From Pantoea sp. Lij88 (GTDB taxonomy: Bacteria; Pseudomonadota; Gammaproteobacteria; Enterobacterales; Enterobacteriaceae), in contig NZ_CP118269.1 in NCBI RefSeq assembly GCF_030062155.1, forward strand, positions 1,240,001-1,304,000: 64,000 nt of DNA. The letters are read 5' to 3'. The translations under genes were made by a program, and so were the position numbers. Shown here piece after piece: positions 37,846-49,060 of this stretch. Positions within the stretch are counted from its first letter, which is position 1, and each line of letters opens with the position of its first letter. The notes under the pieces are model-generated. The model made no database searches, was not told the DNA's origin, and saw only the letters and a list, made by a program, of their open reading frames with translations.

Positions 37846-37907
37846 CACGCTGTTCCGTCGAATTCGAGGGGACATCTTAACGCTGCGCGGCAGGAAAAGC
37901 ACTAACT

Positions 37908-38024
37908 GAGCAAATGCCCTTAAAAGGAGCAAAAGTGTTATTTGTGACCCGGCTCGCAGAAGGATCCGCCTAATGGAGACTATGCTACACGCAATCGGGC
38001 AAATGCCCTTTAGTGTGGCAAATG
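37908..38024 (+). promoter_or_regulatory. dal control region: DalR-like repeats and a CRP-like site
   Basis: GCAAATGCCCTT occurs twice (37910-37921 and 37999-38010) and in part again (GGCAAATG, 38017-38024), likely sites for the SorC regulator. TGTGA-CCCGGC-TCGCA (37943-37958) fits a CRP site with one mismatch in the conserved arms. TATGCT (37981-37986) is a possible -10. Regulator assignment is inferred. Confidence 0.6.
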
Positions 38025-38040
38025 TTTAAAAGAGGCGATT

Positions 38041-39429
38041 ATGAACAACCAATCAGTGTGGATGCACATCGGCGCGGGATCTTTTCATCGGGCACATCAG
38101 GCGTGGTATCTGCATAAACTGCGTGAGCAGGGTGACGAAAGCTGGAGCATCGCGCTCGGCAATATCCGTAATGACGCGGAGCCACTGCTTAATCAGCTCG
38201 CGGCACAGCAGGGAGAATATGTGCTGGAAACCGTAACGCCTGAAGGTGAGCGTGACTACGAAACCATCACCTCGCTGCGCAAAATTTTGCCCTGGGACAG
38301 TGATATCCGTGCGTTGATTGAGCAGGGAGCCCGTGCGGAAACACGTGTGATTAGCTTTACCGTGACCGAAGCGGGTTACTACCTGACCCCCGCGTTTACA
38401 CTGGATCTTACTCATGCAGAAGTGAAGGCCGATCTGGATGGCGATATCCGCACCCTCTACGGCGCACTCAGCCATATTCTGACACAGCGAGTTAAGCAAG
38501 GCGGTGCGCCTGTTACGCTGCTGAACTGCGACAATCTGCGCCACAATGGCGAACGTTTTCGTGACGCCTTCCTGGCGTTTCTTATGGCCAAAGGCGATAC
38601 CGGACTGGCCGACTGGGTGCGTACACAAACCCGCTCACCCAATACCATGGTCGATCGCATTACACCGCGTCCTGTGCCGGAAGTGGCAGAACGCGTGCTG
38701 GCGGCGACCGGCAAACAGGATGGCGCAGCAGTGATGGCCGAATCTTTTATTCAATGGGTCATTGAGGATGATTTTATTGCCGGGCGCCCGGCGCTGGAAA
38801 AGGTGGGTGCTGAACTGGTGGAATCGGTACTGCCGTGGGAAGAGGCGAAAATTCGCATCCTTAACGCGACACATGCTGCGATTGCCTGGGCGGGTACACT
38901 GATTGGTCTGAACTATATCGATGAGAGCACCCGCCATCCGGCGATTTATCAACTGGCTTACGACTACGTGACCCAGGATGTTATTCCCTCTCTGTCGCCC
39001 AGCCCGCTTGATTTAGCGGATTATCGAGACGTCGTGCTGGCCCGCTTCAGTAACCCTTACATTAAAGACACCAATCAGCGCGTCGGTGCCGATGGTTTGT
39101 CCAAAATTCCCGGTATGGTGACGCCAACCCTGCAACAGTGCTACCAGCGCGGTGCGCAGCCCACCGCAACGGCGGTCATTCCGGCTCTGTTCTTCCTGTT
39201 TATGCAGCGATGGGCCAGTGACGATTTACCCTATTGCTATCAGGACGGTGCGCTTCAGGCCGATACGCTCCGTGAGCAGTTCGCCAGCGCCGATCCGCTC
39301 CATGCGTTCCTGAGTGATAACGCGCTGTTTGCTGAACTGGCGTCTGATAAGGCGTTTCATGAACTGGTGACCCGCCGTGTTGCAGGTTTGCTGCAGTGGC
39401 TGAAACTGCCTGAACTGGCGGCGGTGTAA
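38041..39429 (+). CDS. dalD: D-arabinitol 4-dehydrogenase DalD
   Basis: 462 aa long-chain polyol dehydrogenase of the mannitol dehydrogenase family, oxidising D-arabinitol to D-xylulose with NAD. The start [25 protein letters not shown] is the nucleotide-binding block of the family. The C-terminal catalytic domain includes [24 protein letters not shown] with the catalytic lysine region. AGAGG precedes the ATG. Followed by a xylulokinase (two bases) and a pentitol transporter, it matches the Klebsiella dal operon. Confidence 0.9.
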   Translation: MNNQSVWMHIGAGSFHRAHQAWYLHKLREQGDESWSIALGNIRNDAEPLLNQLAAQQGEYVLETVTPEGERDYETITSLRKILPWDSDIRALIEQGARAETRVISFTVTEAGYYLTPAFTLDLTHAEVKADLDGDIRTLYGALSHILTQRVKQGGAPVTLLNCDNLRHNGERFRDAFLAFLMAKGDTGLADWVRTQTRSPNTMVDRITPRPVPEVAERVLAATGKQDGAAVMAESFIQWVIEDDFIAGRPALEKVGAELVESVLPWEEAKIRILNATHAAIAWAGTLIGLNYIDESTRHPAIYQLAYDYVTQDVIPSLSPSPLDLADYRDVVLARFSNPYIKDTNQRVGADGLSKIPGMVTPTLQQCYQRGAQPTATAVIPALFFLFMQRWASDDLPYCYQDGALQADTLREQFASADPLHAFLSDNALFAELASDKAFHELVTRRVAGLLQWLKLPELAAV

Positions 39430-39431
39430 TC

Positions 39432-40901
39432 ATGTATCTCGGTATTGATATCGGCACCTCAGAGCTTAAAGCGCTGATCATTGACAGGCACGGTGAGATT
39501 GTTGCGTCTCAGCACGCCACGCTGAGCGTGCAGCGTCCCCATCCCCACTGGGCTGAACAGGATCCTGAATGCTGGTGGCAAGCCTGCAGTGAGGTTCTGG
39601 CAGGATTGCGTCATCAGTTTCCTCTGGCATGGGCCGCAATTCGCGCAATCGGGTTATCGGGACAGATGCATGGGGCCGTGTTGCTGGATGCCGGGGGCAA
39701 GGTGCTGCGTCCCTGTATTCTCTGGAATGACACGCGCAGTGCCCCGCAGTGTGAAAGGCTGAAGAAGAGCGATCCCCGGATAATGGCAATCAGCGGCAAT
39801 ATGATTATGCCCGGCTTCACGTTACCGAAACTGCACTGGATAGCGGAACAGGAGCCAGAAATCTTTAGCCGTATCGATAAGGTCCTGTTGCCGAAAGATT
39901 ATCTGCGCTGGCGTCTTACCGGACACTTTGTCAGTGAGCCTTCGGATGCTGCCGGAACGCTGTGGCTCGATGTGTCCCGGCGTGACTGGTCGGATGAACT
40001 GCTGGCCATCACCGGACTGACGCGAAGCCAGATGCCTGAACTGGTAGAAGGCAGTGCAATAAGTGGACGCCTGCAGCCGTCACTGGCGAGCGAGTGGGGC
40101 TTGTCTGCTGCGGTCACTGTCGCGGGCGGCGGTGGTGACAATGCCGCATCGGCAGTGGGTGTGGGCGCGGTGAATCCCGGTGATGCGTTTATCTCACTGG
40201 GGACGTCCGGCGTGATCTTTGTCGTAAACGACCGCTTACAGGCTGACCCTCAATCCGGGGTACACGCCTTTTGCCATGCGTTACCGGGCCGCTGGCACCA
40301 GATGAGTGTGATGCTCAGCGCCGCCAGTTGTCTGCGCTGGCTGTGCAATCTGCTGTCGGTCAGTGAAAGCCAGCTGATGGAGGAGATGGTACAGATCAGT
40401 GATGAGCAAATGCGAAGCGCCCCGGTCTTCCTGCCTTATCTGTCAGGTGAACGCACGCCCCATAACGATCCTGATGCCTCCGGTTCTTTCTTCCATTTAC
40501 GCCATGAAACACCGCGCGCCCTGTTGGGCTATGCGGTGGTTGAAGGCGTGGCATTTGGGCTGGCGGATGGATTGAAGGCGCTCGGCGATGTCCGGCATCA
40601 CATTCAGCAGTGCAGCCTGACCGGGGGCGGTGCGCGTAGCACGCTGTGGGCTCAGCTGATTGCCGACGTGCTGCAACTGCCCATCGTTACCCATCCGGCC
40701 AGCGCATCTGGCGCGCTGGGCGCTGCACGATTAGCGTGGCTGGCTGATGGCGGCCTTGAGCATGAGGTGTGTCTCAAGCCGGCTGTGCAGGCGCGTTACC
40801 TGCCGGATGAGACGCGTGGTGCCGTGCTGCAAAAGCGGCACCGTCTGTTCCGGGAACTCTATATCCAGCAACAACAGGTGCGCAGCTTGCTGCCTGCATA
40901 A
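39432..40901 (+). CDS. dalK: D-xylulose kinase DalK
   Basis: 489 aa FGGY-family kinase making D-xylulose 5-phosphate, which enters the pentose phosphate pathway. The start MYLGIDIGTSELKALIIDRHG contains the phosphate-binding loop. LSGQMHGAVLLD, ILWNDTR and the second phosphate loop FISLGTSGVIFVV follow, with SLTGGGARSTLWAQLIAD near the end. It starts two bases after dalD. Confidence 0.9.
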   Translation: MYLGIDIGTSELKALIIDRHGEIVASQHATLSVQRPHPHWAEQDPECWWQACSEVLAGLRHQFPLAWAAIRAIGLSGQMHGAVLLDAGGKVLRPCILWNDTRSAPQCERLKKSDPRIMAISGNMIMPGFTLPKLHWIAEQEPEIFSRIDKVLLPKDYLRWRLTGHFVSEPSDAAGTLWLDVSRRDWSDELLAITGLTRSQMPELVEGSAISGRLQPSLASEWGLSAAVTVAGGGGDNAASAVGVGAVNPGDAFISLGTSGVIFVVNDRLQADPQSGVHAFCHALPGRWHQMSVMLSAASCLRWLCNLLSVSESQLMEEMVQISDEQMRSAPVFLPYLSGERTPHNDPDASGSFFHLRHETPRALLGYAVVEGVAFGLADGLKALGDVRHHIQQCSLTGGGARSTLWAQLIADVLQLPIVTHPASASGALGAARLAWLADGGLEHEVCLKPAVQARYLPDETRGAVLQKRHRLFRELYIQQQQVRSLLPA

Positions 40902-40928
40902 CGACTAACCAGACAGAAGGTCATTGAA

Positions 40929-42209
40929 ATGCAATCGAATGAATACTGGTTTGGCTTACCGAAAAAGATGTTCTGGGGCTTCCTCGCTATCGCCCTCTTT
41001 ATGGCGGGTGATGGCTTTGAAATGGCGTTTCTGTCACGTCATATCACCGATATGGGCTTTACGCCCGCGCAATCAGCAGTCGTATTCACCTTCTATGGCT
41101 TAGCGGCAGCCCTGGCGGCCTGGGCATCTGGCGTGGTAGCCGAGTTGATCACGCCGCAGCGCGCGATGATGATTGGCTTTGTGCTATGGATCGTGATGCA
41201 TGCGCTGTTTATGTCGCTGGGACTTGGCCTGCGCAACTATCCGCTAATGGTGCTGTTCTACGGCATTCGCGGACTGGCTTATCCGCTGTTTATCTACTCT
41301 TTCATGATGATGCTGGTGCAGGTCTTACCGCGCGAAAAACTGGCGGCGGCAACCGGCTGGTTCTGGGCGATGTATTCTGTAGGCATCGGGGTTATTGGCA
41401 GCTATCTGCCAAGTCTGACCATTCCTGTGCTGGGAGAAACCGGAACGCTGTGGCTGGCTATTATCTGGGTGGCCTGTGGTGGGATCCTCGCATACTTCAG
41501 TCTGCGCAAGGTACCGGTAGATCGCTCTCGTGTGAATTTGCCGATGCGTGACAAGATGACAGAAATGGCGCGTGCCGTGACCATTCTGTTTACCAATCAG
41601 CACGTATTTTATGCCTGCCTGATTCGCATCATCAACACGCTATCGCTGTTTGGTTTCGCCATTGTCATGCCACTGTTGTTTGTCGATCGTCTCGGCTTTA
41701 CGATCTCTGAATGGCTACAAATCTGGGCGGTGTTCTTCTTTGTGACTATCTTTACGAATATCTTCTGGGGCCTCACGGGTGAGAAGCTGGGCTGGATCCG
41801 TCAGGTGCGCTGGTTTGGTTGCCTGGGGATGGCCATCTCCAGCCTGGCCTTCTATTACCTGCCGGTCTATGCGGGTCATAACTTCTGGGTCGCATTAATC
41901 CCTGCGGTCATGCTGGGAATCTTTGTCGCTGCATTTGTACCGATGACCGCCGTCTTTCCGACGCTGGAGCCGCATCATAAGGGGGCTGCAGTCTCGATTT
42001 ACAACCTCTCCGCAGGACTCAGTAACTTTGTGGCACCGGCTATCGCCTCCGTCATGTTGCCCTTTTTCGACATTGTGGGGGTGGTATGGGCCTATACCGG
42101 GTTATACCTGTTCGCTGGCGTGCTGACCTTTATTATTCGTGTGCCACAACCGGGGCACACGCGTGACGAAAAGGCAATGAAGTCGCCGGTAGCAGAGCAG
42201 CGTAGCTAA
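40929..42209 (+). CDS. dalT: D-arabinitol/pentitol MFS transporter DalT
   Basis: 426 aa major facilitator with twelve membrane segments, resembling the Klebsiella arabinitol and ribitol transporters DalT and RbtT. It starts MQSNEYWFGLPKKMFWGFLA, and the DGFEMAFLSRHITDMGF segment lies in helix 1 and the loop after it. It ends the dalDKT operon before a bidirectional terminator. Pentitol specificity is inferred from the neighbouring enzymes. Confidence 0.88.
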   Translation: MQSNEYWFGLPKKMFWGFLAIALFMAGDGFEMAFLSRHITDMGFTPAQSAVVFTFYGLAAALAAWASGVVAELITPQRAMMIGFVLWIVMHALFMSLGLGLRNYPLMVLFYGIRGLAYPLFIYSFMMMLVQVLPREKLAAATGWFWAMYSVGIGVIGSYLPSLTIPVLGETGTLWLAIIWVACGGILAYFSLRKVPVDRSRVNLPMRDKMTEMARAVTILFTNQHVFYACLIRIINTLSLFGFAIVMPLLFVDRLGFTISEWLQIWAVFFFVTIFTNIFWGLTGEKLGWIRQVRWFGCLGMAISSLAFYYLPVYAGHNFWVALIPAVMLGIFVAAFVPMTAVFPTLEPHHKGAAVSIYNLSAGLSNFVAPAIASVMLPFFDIVGVVWAYTGLYLFAGVLTFIIRVPQPGHTRDEKAMKSPVAEQRS

Positions 42210-42212
42210 TTA

Positions 42213-42245
42213 AACACAGGGCGGCTCAGGGCCACCCTGTGTTTA
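42213..42245. terminator. Bidirectional terminator between dalT and yfcH
   Basis: AAACACAGGG (42213-42222) pairs with CCCTGTGTTT (42236-42245). The A/T ends supply short U-tracts in both directions. The stem's right arm overlaps the 3' end of the convergent yfcH gene. Confidence 0.8.
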
Positions 42246-43139
42246 TCCTGCGACATCCTGCAACGCCTCCTGCAAATCGTACCAGCGGAAGCCAAAACCA
42301 GAGGCTTCCAGCCGCTTTGGCAGCACATGCTGTCCTCCCAGCACCAGCACCGACGATTCGCCCATCATGAGCTTAATGGCGCTGGCTGGCGTGCGCATAA
42401 AAGCCGGACGATGCATGACCCGGCCGAGTGTGGCGGCAAACTGCTCATTACGCACCGCGTAAGGCGCGACCATGTTGAACGGACCCCGCAGATCGTCATG
42501 ATCCAGCAACCAGATAATGGCGTTAAGCATGTCATCTATGTGGATCCACGGCATGTACTGTTTACCACTGCCGATCGGCCCGCCGATGCCGAGCTTAAAG
42601 GGCAGCTTCATTTTGCTGAGTGCGCCGCCCTCCGGGGCCAGCACCACGCCGGTGCGCAGCAGACAGACGCGCGTACGTTCGCTTTCCGCCGTGAGCGCCA
42701 GCTGCTCCCAGCGGGCGCAGAGTTGATGCGTGAACTCATCCTGACCCTGATCCTCTTCCGTCAGCACCAGGTCGCCGGTATTGCCATAAAAGCCGGTCGC
42801 CGAGCCTGAGATCAATACGGAGGGTGGCGTGGCGCTGGCGTTGATCAGTGAGGCGATCTGCTCGGTGATCTGCCAGCGGCTTTCGCACAGCTGCTGTTTA
42901 TGCGGCTCCGTCCAGCGTTTGTCAGCAATAGGTTCTCCTGCCAGATTAATCACCGCATCGATGTTATCCAGGTTCGGTTGTTGCGCCAGTCCTGACCAGA
43001 GCGCGACGTTTTCGCCCAGTTTTTCACGCGCGCTGACCACGTCACGCGTCACCACACTGATCTGATGCCCCAGCTGCTGCAGGCGCGGAATCAGGTGACG
43101 GCCAATCAGTCCCGTGCCACCGGTAATTAGAATGTGCAT
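42243..43139 (-). CDS. yfcH: TIGR01777 family epimerase-like protein YfcH
   Basis: 298 aa protein of the extended short-chain dehydrogenase (NAD-dependent epimerase) superfamily. [20 protein letters not shown] is the nucleotide-binding motif. The C-terminal DUF1731-type domain includes [21 protein letters not shown]. Substrate and role are unknown. In E. coli it neighbours folX and hisP; here the dal operon takes that place. Confidence 0.93.
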   Translation of the reverse strand: MHILITGGTGLIGRHLIPRLQQLGHQISVVTRDVVSAREKLGENVALWSGLAQQPNLDNIDAVINLAGEPIADKRWTEPHKQQLCESRWQITEQIASLINASATPPSVLISGSATGFYGNTGDLVLTEEDQGQDEFTHQLCARWEQLALTAESERTRVCLLRTGVVLAPEGGALSKMKLPFKLGIGGPIGSGKQYMPWIHIDDMLNAIIWLLDHDDLRGPFNMVAPYAVRNEQFAATLGRVMHRPAFMRTPASAIKLMMGESSVLVLGGQHVLPKRLEASGFGFRWYDLQEALQDVAG

Positions 43140-43186
43140 GTTGCGGCTCCCTTGATGTTTTTGTTATTTGCACCTTTCAGCATAGA

Positions 43187-43213
43187 AGAGTGGAGCCACT
43201 CTATAGTGAGTCG
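43187..43213. promoter_or_regulatory. Palindrome and T7-promoter-like core between yfcH and yfcF
   Basis: AGAGTGG AG CCACTCT (43187-43202) is a perfect inverted repeat of 7 bp. On the minus strand, the next bases read CGACTCACTATAG (43213-43201), identical to 13 bases of the T7 RNA polymerase promoter core, but the AT-rich -17 to -13 part is absent. TATAGT on the plus strand may simply be the yfcF -10. Confidence 0.45.
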
Positions 43214-43318
43214 CGTCGCGCTTTCTTCTTCCGGAGCAAGAGATCGGATCAGCTCAGCGTTGCCTTCCCAAAAAAAAATCGGTAAACATGATGCAACCCT
43301 GACAGCCAATTGAGGTAA

Positions 43319-43963
<645 letters not shown>

Positions 43964-43983
43964 CAGCCAGGGCTTGCTCAGGC

Positions 43984-44008
43984 TGGCGTAAGTGATTACC
44001 TTACGCCA
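43984..44008 (+). other. Hairpin between yfcF and yfcD
   Basis: TGGCGTAAG TGATTAC CTTACGCCA is a perfect 9-bp stem 20 bases after yfcF, followed by CATAAAAATAA rather than a T-run. It may be a weak terminator or a stabilising 3' structure. Confidence 0.5.
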
Positions 44009-44071
44009 CATAAAAATAACGACGTGGCAAACTGCGTATGCAACTGTACGCCAAACAGGAAAGGGTTACGG

Positions 44072-44596
44072 ATGGTGGATCAAACTGCGGGTGACGGCAT
44101 CGAGTGGGTCGATATCGTAAACGAAGAGAATGAAGTCGTTGCTCAGGCAACACGTGCACAGATGCGTGCTCAGTGCCTGCGTCACCGCGCCACCTATATC
44201 GTCGTTCATGACGGTATGGGTAAGATTCTGGTACAGCGTCGCACCGAGATAAAAGATTTTATGCCGGGCAAACTGGACGCTACCGCGGGCGGCGTGGTGC
44301 AGAGCGGTGAAGACATGCTGGAATCTGCGCGACGTGAAGCGGAAGAGGAGTTAGGGATTGCCGCGGTGCCGTTTGCTGAGCATGGCAAATTCTACTTCGA
44401 AGATCAGCATTGTCGTGTCTGGGGCGGTCTGTTCAGTTGCGTGTCACATGGTCCATTCGCCATGCAGGAATCGGAAGTCGATGAGATTATCTGGATGACG
44501 CCCGACGAGATCACCGCACGCTGTGATGAATTTACGGACGATTCGCTGAAAGCGCTCTCCCTATGGATGAGCCGCAACGGCGATAACCGGGCCTGA
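44072..44596 (+). CDS. yfcD: Nudix hydrolase YfcD
   Basis: 174 aa Nudix protein. The Nudix box is [24 protein letters not shown], with the REAEEEL metal-binding glutamates. [21 protein letters not shown] and [12 protein letters not shown] precede it, a build similar to isopentenyl-diphosphate isomerase. The substrate is not known. The ATG at 44072 has AGGAAAGGG upstream; longer in-frame starts extend into the leader. Confidence 0.93.
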   Translation: MVDQTAGDGIEWVDIVNEENEVVAQATRAQMRAQCLRHRATYIVVHDGMGKILVQRRTEIKDFMPGKLDATAGGVVQSGEDMLESARREAEEELGIAAVPFAEHGKFYFEDQHCRVWGGLFSCVSHGPFAMQESEVDEIIWMTPDEITARCDEFTDDSLKALSLWMSRNGDNRA

Positions 44597-44660
44597 TAAC
44601 GGCCGCTTAACTGCGTAACATCAACCCGCGTTAAAGCGGACAGCGTTGTTACCGGCGAAA

Positions 44661-44692
44661 AAAAAGGCATGCTCTGGGGCATGCCTTTTTTG
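44661..44692. terminator. Bidirectional terminator between yfcD and pta
   Basis: AAAAAGGCATGC TCTGGG GCATGCCTTTTT is a perfect 12-bp stem (44661-44690) with A and T runs on either side, serving the convergent yfcD and pta. Confidence 0.95.
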
Positions 44693-44706
44693 TTTTCTTC
44701 TGACGC

Positions 44707-46851
44707 TTAGCCTTCAGCCTGCTGAGACTGAATGGCGGTCAGGGCGATGGTGTAAACGATGTCATCAACCAGCGCACCCCGTGACAGATCGTTGACCGGC
44801 TTACGCATACCCTGCAGCATCGGTCCGATTGAGATCAGATCGGCTGAACGCTGTACCGCTTTGTAGGTGGTGTTACCGGTGTTCAGATCCGGGAAGATAA
44901 ACACAGTCGCGCGACCTGCAACCTGTGAGTTGGGCGCTTTCGATTTCGCCACATCTTCCATGATCGCAGCGTCATACTGCAGCGGACCATCAATCACCAG
45001 ATCAGGGCGTTTCTCCTGCGCAATACGCGTTGCTTCACGCACTTTCTCTACGTCGCTACCCGCACCTGACGTGCCGGTAGAATAAGAGATCATCGCAACA
45101 CGCGGATCGATACCAAAGGCGCTGGCAGAATCGGCTGACTGGATAGCGATCTCAGCCAGCTGCTCAGCGGTTGGATCCGGGTTAATGGCGCAGTCACCGT
45201 AGACCAGCACCTGCTCTGGCAGCAGCATGAAGAACACTGATGAAACCAGTGAGCTGTTAGGCGCGGTTTTGATCAGCTGCAGTGGCGGACGAATGGTGTT
45301 GGCGGTGGTGTGAACCGCACCTGAAACCAGGCCATCCACTTCGCCGCTTTCCAGCATCATGGTGCCGAGCACCACGTTATCTTCCAGCTGCTCCTGGGCG
45401 ACCACTTCGGTCATGCCTTTGCTCTTGCGCAGCTCAACCAGGCGCGGCACGTAGTTTTCACGCACCTGTTCCGGGTCAACAATCTCAACCCCTTTGCCCA
45501 GGACAACACCCTGAGCCGCAGCGACACGCTGAATCTCATCCGGGTTGCCTAACAGGACGCAGGTGGCGATACCGCGTTCTGCACAGATCGAGGCCGCTTT
45601 AACCGTACGCGGCTCATCACCTTCTGGCAGTACGACGCGTTTGCCCGCTTTACGCGCCAGCTCAGTCAGCTGATAGCGGAAGGCTGGAGGCGACAGGCGA
45701 CGGCTGCGTTCTGACGTGGCGGTCAGTGACTCAATCCACTCCGCATTAATGTAGCCGGCAACATACTCCTGCACTTTCTCGATGCGCTGCGTATCGTCAG
45801 CAGGCACTTCAAGATTAAAGCTCTGCAGGCTCAAAGAGGTCTGCCAGGTATTGGTTTTCACCATAAACACCGGCAGGCCGGTCTGGAAAGCACGGTCGCA
45901 GAGACGGGCGATACGATCGTCAATCTCGTAGTTACCGGTCAGCAGGATTGCGCCAATCTCAATGCCGTTCATCGCGGCCAGACAGGCGGCGACCAGCACG
46001 TCCGGACGGTCTGCAGAAGTCACCAGCAGTGAGCCAGGACGGAAATGCTCCAGCATGTGCGGGATACTGCGGGCGCAGAAGGTGACAGATTTAACCCGGC
46101 GGGTCTGAATCTCACCTTCGTTGATGATGCGCGCATCCAGGTGGCGGCACATATCGATCGCGCGGGTGGCGATCAGATCAAAGCTCCACGGCACGCAACC
46201 CAGCACCGGTAGCGGGCTGTCTGAGAACAGCTGCTTAGGATCGATGTTGGCGATGCTGGCTTTTGACGAGTCATCAAAGATTTCTGACAGGTCAGGACGG
46301 GTACGGCCCTGATCATCGACCGGCGCGTTGAGTTTGTTGATAATCACGCCAGTGATGTTTTTGTTCTTCTGGCCACCGAAGCTGCTCTGCGTCAGTTCAA
46401 TGCGCTCTTTCAGCTGTGCCGGAGAGTCATTGCCCAGCGCCATCACGAAGACGATTTCCGCGTTCAGGGTTTTGGCGATTTCATAGTTAAGCGCGTTGGC
46501 GAACTGATGCTTACGGGTCGGAACCAGACCTTCAACCAGTACCACTTCCGCATCCTGGGTGTTGGCATGGTAACGGGAGATGATCTCTTCCATCAGCACA
46601 TCCTGCTGGTTCGATCCCAGCAGTGACTCAACACGTGACATCTGCAGCGGTTCAGCGGCAGGAATCGAGGAGTTCTTACGGATGATGGTGGTGGTTTGAT
46701 CCGGGGTATCGCCGCCGCTACGCGGCTGAGCAATCGGCTTAAACACGCTGAGACGAACGCCTTTGCGCTCCATGGCGCGGATAACGCCGAGGCTGACGCT
46801 GGTCAGGCCGACGCTGGTGCCGGTCGGAATGAGCATAATTGTACGTGACAC
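44707..46851 (-). CDS. pta: Phosphate acetyltransferase Pta (long form)
   Basis: 714 aa, the E. coli length. It interconverts acetyl-CoA and acetyl phosphate. The N-terminal domain is BioD-like with a P-loop-type start [20 protein letters not shown], then a DRTGG-type domain (about 210-380). The catalytic PTA domain is the last 325 residues, with [16 protein letters not shown] and [19 protein letters not shown]. It lies 71 bases after ackA on the same strand; a terminator-like stem lies between them. Confidence 0.97.
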   Translation of the reverse strand: MSRTIMLIPTGTSVGLTSVSLGVIRAMERKGVRLSVFKPIAQPRSGGDTPDQTTTIIRKNSSIPAAEPLQMSRVESLLGSNQQDVLMEEIISRYHANTQDAEVVLVEGLVPTRKHQFANALNYEIAKTLNAEIVFVMALGNDSPAQLKERIELTQSSFGGQKNKNITGVIINKLNAPVDDQGRTRPDLSEIFDDSSKASIANIDPKQLFSDSPLPVLGCVPWSFDLIATRAIDMCRHLDARIINEGEIQTRRVKSVTFCARSIPHMLEHFRPGSLLVTSADRPDVLVAACLAAMNGIEIGAILLTGNYEIDDRIARLCDRAFQTGLPVFMVKTNTWQTSLSLQSFNLEVPADDTQRIEKVQEYVAGYINAEWIESLTATSERSRRLSPPAFRYQLTELARKAGKRVVLPEGDEPRTVKAASICAERGIATCVLLGNPDEIQRVAAAQGVVLGKGVEIVDPEQVRENYVPRLVELRKSKGMTEVVAQEQLEDNVVLGTMMLESGEVDGLVSGAVHTTANTIRPPLQLIKTAPNSSLVSSVFFMLLPEQVLVYGDCAINPDPTAEQLAEIAIQSADSASAFGIDPRVAMISYSTGTSGAGSDVEKVREATRIAQEKRPDLVIDGPLQYDAAIMEDVAKSKAPNSQVAGRATVFIFPDLNTGNTTYKAVQRSADLISIGPMLQGMRKPVNDLSRGALVDDIVYTIALTAIQSQQAEG

Positions 46852-46880
46852 GTTTGAACCTCTCAGTAATGGCAGGGTGT

Positions 46881-46913
46881 CAAAAACAACTCCGTCAGCC
46901 TGAGCTGACGGAG
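46881..46913 (-). terminator. Terminator-like stem between ackA and pta (leftward)
   Basis: Reading leftward, CTCCGTCAGC TCAG GCTGACGGAG (46913-46890) is a perfect 10-bp stem followed by TTGTTTTTG. It is a good intrinsic terminator between co-oriented genes, so it should set the ratio of pta to ackA transcript. Confidence 0.8.
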
Positions 46914-46922
46914 AGAAGTGTT

Positions 46923-48125
46923 TTACGCAGTCAGACGCGCGGCGTCCTGGGCGATGACCAGCTCTTCGTTGGTCGGAATCACCAGCGCCGGGCGGGTGCC
47001 TTCTTTATTGATGTAACCAGACTTGCCGAAGCGGGCCGCCAGGTTGCGATCGTGGTCGACTTCAAAGCCCAGCAGCGCCAGCTTTTTCAGTGAGAGTTCA
47101 CGTACCATCGCGGCGTTTTCACCGATGCCGCCAGTGAAGACGACTGCGTCAAGACGGCCATCCATCAGCGCGGTGTAGCTGCCGATATATTTTGCCAGGC
47201 GATGACAGAAGACATCCATTGCGCGCTTCGCATCTTCTTTGGTGGCGTAATTATCTTCTACGTAGCGGCAGTCGCTGGTGACTTCGGTCAGACCTAACAG
47301 GCCAGACTCTTTGGTCAGCAGTTTATTGATGGCGTCAACGCTCATACCCAGCGTATCGTGCAGGAAGAAGATAATCGCCGGGTCGATGTCGCCACTGCGG
47401 GTTCCCATCACCAGGCCTTCCAGCGGGGTCAGGCCCATAGAGGTGTCCACGCACTCGCCGTTGCGAATCGCAGAGACCGAACCGCCGTTGCCGAGGTGGC
47501 AGGTGATGATGTTCAGTGACTCAAGTGGCTTGTTAAGCATTTTGGCCGCTTCGTGAGTGACATAGAAGTGGCTGGTGCCATGCGCGCCATAGCGACGAAC
47601 GCCATGCTCTTTATACAATTTGTACGGCAGCGCATAGAGATAGGACTCTTCCGGCATTGTCTGATGGAAAGCGGTGTCAAATACCGCGACATTCTTATCA
47701 GACAGGTGAGGGAAGTTTTTCATCGCTTCATCAATACCGATCAGATGAGCCGGATTGTGCAGCGGTGCAAAAGAGGAGGCGTCTTTGATGCCCTGTACCA
47801 CTTCTTCCGTGATGATGACTGACTGCGTCAGCTTCTCGCCGCCATGTACGATACGATGGCCGATTGCAGCAATTTGTGCCGAAAGCTCAGGTTTTTGTGC
47901 CAGAATGGTTTTAACGATAAAGTTCAGCGCTTCGCTGTGCGCTGCGCCAGCACCCAGAGGCGCTTCCTGTTTTTCGCCTTCCAGCTTCCATTTGATGCGG
48001 GCTTCAGGAAGATGGAAACATTCCGCCAGGCCAGACAGGAACTCTTCACCGCTGGCAGGGTTGAGGATGGCAAACTTAAGGGAAGAGCTGCCACAGTTCA
48101 GAACCAGAACTAACTTACTCGACAT
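46923..48125 (-). CDS. ackA: Acetate kinase AckA
   Basis: 400 aa, the E. coli length. It converts acetyl phosphate plus ADP to acetate plus ATP. The first acetokinase signature is [48 protein letters not shown] (catalytic Asp) and [14 protein letters not shown] (nucleotide loop) are present. It forms the acetate overflow pathway with pta downstream. Confidence 0.98.
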   Translation of the reverse strand: MSSKLVLVLNCGSSSLKFAILNPASGEEFLSGLAECFHLPEARIKWKLEGEKQEAPLGAGAAHSEALNFIVKTILAQKPELSAQIAAIGHRIVHGGEKLTQSVIITEEVVQGIKDASSFAPLHNPAHLIGIDEAMKNFPHLSDKNVAVFDTAFHQTMPEESYLYALPYKLYKEHGVRRYGAHGTSHFYVTHEAAKMLNKPLESLNIITCHLGNGGSVSAIRNGECVDTSMGLTPLEGLVMGTRSGDIDPAIIFFLHDTLGMSVDAINKLLTKESGLLGLTEVTSDCRYVEDNYATKEDAKRAMDVFCHRLAKYIGSYTALMDGRLDAVVFTGGIGENAAMVRELSLKKLALLGFEVDHDRNLAARFGKSGYINKEGTRPALVIPTNEELVIAQDAARLTA

Positions 48126-48462
48126 GGAAGTACCTATTTTTTGAGAGTGGCTAAATAAAACGCAATCAGACTATCAGCGTAGCCCATGAAAGCTGGTAGA
48201 TTAATGACAAACATCATGCGGTAGATAGAAAACTGCGTTTCCGCAAAAAAATTTCAGCAATCTTACGCGAAAATTTGAAGATTGCCTTGTCGTAATATGG
48301 CTCAGGCCTCTTCCCAAAGGCGCATTCCGCTTCCGGAGAGGTGTAAAACGGCGTCAGAATAGCCGGAGTCATCTTTAAAGACAAAAATAATTGAAGGTTG
48401 TTACGTAAAGTTGTGTCTTTATAACTATTTTTTAATTTTTGCAGCATTAGTTGAGGTGAGCT
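48126..48462. other. 337-base gap between divergent ackA and yfbV
   Basis: This gap carries the promoters of both genes but I can fix neither with confidence. The part next to ackA (48126-48250) is AT-rich. A 101-codon frame on the minus strand (48214-48519) overlaps the yfbV start and has no coding support. Confidence 0.6.
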
Positions 48463-48915
48463 ATGGCGAATGAATCTGGCAGTACCAATTGGTTTCGGAT
48501 GTTTCAGCGCGGCCAACACTATATGAAGACCTGGCCTGCTGATAAGCGCCTGGCCCCCGTGTTCCCGGAAAACCGGGTTTCATCGGCAACGCGTTTTGCC
48601 ATTCGTTTTATGCCACCTCTGGCGATTTTTACGCTGACCTGGCAGATCGCGATGGGCGGTCAGTTAGGCCCGGCGGTGGCGACCGCGCTGTTTGCCTGCA
48701 GCCTGCCGATGCAGGGACTGTGGTGGCTGGGCAAGCGTTCAGTAACGCCACTGCCGCCCACTCTGCTTAACTGGTTTCATGAAGTGCGTATCCGGCTGGA
48801 AGAAGCAGGGCAGGCGATAGCCCCGGTCGAAGGCAAGCCAACTTATCAGGCGCTGGCCGATCTGCTGAAGCGGGCATTTAAACAGCTCGACCGTACTTTC
48901 CTCGACGATCTCTGA
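48463..48915 (+). CDS. yfbV: UPF0208 membrane protein YfbV
   Basis: 150 aa membrane protein with two hydrophobic segments (about 43-60 and 66-85, within [21 protein letters not shown] and [21 protein letters not shown]). A cytoplasmic-type C-terminus ends [27 protein letters not shown] precedes the ATG. The family is conserved beside ackA and its function is unknown, although YfbV has been tied to chromosome Ter-region organisation in E. coli. Confidence 0.93.
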   Translation: MANESGSTNWFRMFQRGQHYMKTWPADKRLAPVFPENRVSSATRFAIRFMPPLAIFTLTWQIAMGGQLGPAVATALFACSLPMQGLWWLGKRSVTPLPPTLLNWFHEVRIRLEEAGQAIAPVEGKPTYQALADLLKRAFKQLDRTFLDDL

Positions 48916-49060
48916 CCTATCCCGGGCTGGCGGTAAAATAGTTACCGCTAACCTGCGGCCAAATCAAAGAAAGGCGATACGGCGATTTCCGTGTTGCTAA
49001 CGCTGTGCAATCATTTCTCCATTGTTGATTAACTGAGCGGTCTCTGACCGGGAGTGAATG

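Noticed and set aside
36898..42209. A mobile island carrying the dal genes
   Set aside because: No integrase, tRNA junction, direct repeats or strong compositional break is visible; only the gene-order difference supports gain or loss.
43201..43213. Evidence of an integrated T7-like phage
   Set aside because: Only a 13-base promoter core is seen; no phage gene lies anywhere nearby.
48214..48519. A 101-codon minus-strand frame between ackA and yfbV
   Set aside because: It overlaps the start of yfbV and reads through AT-rich promoter DNA without coding character.
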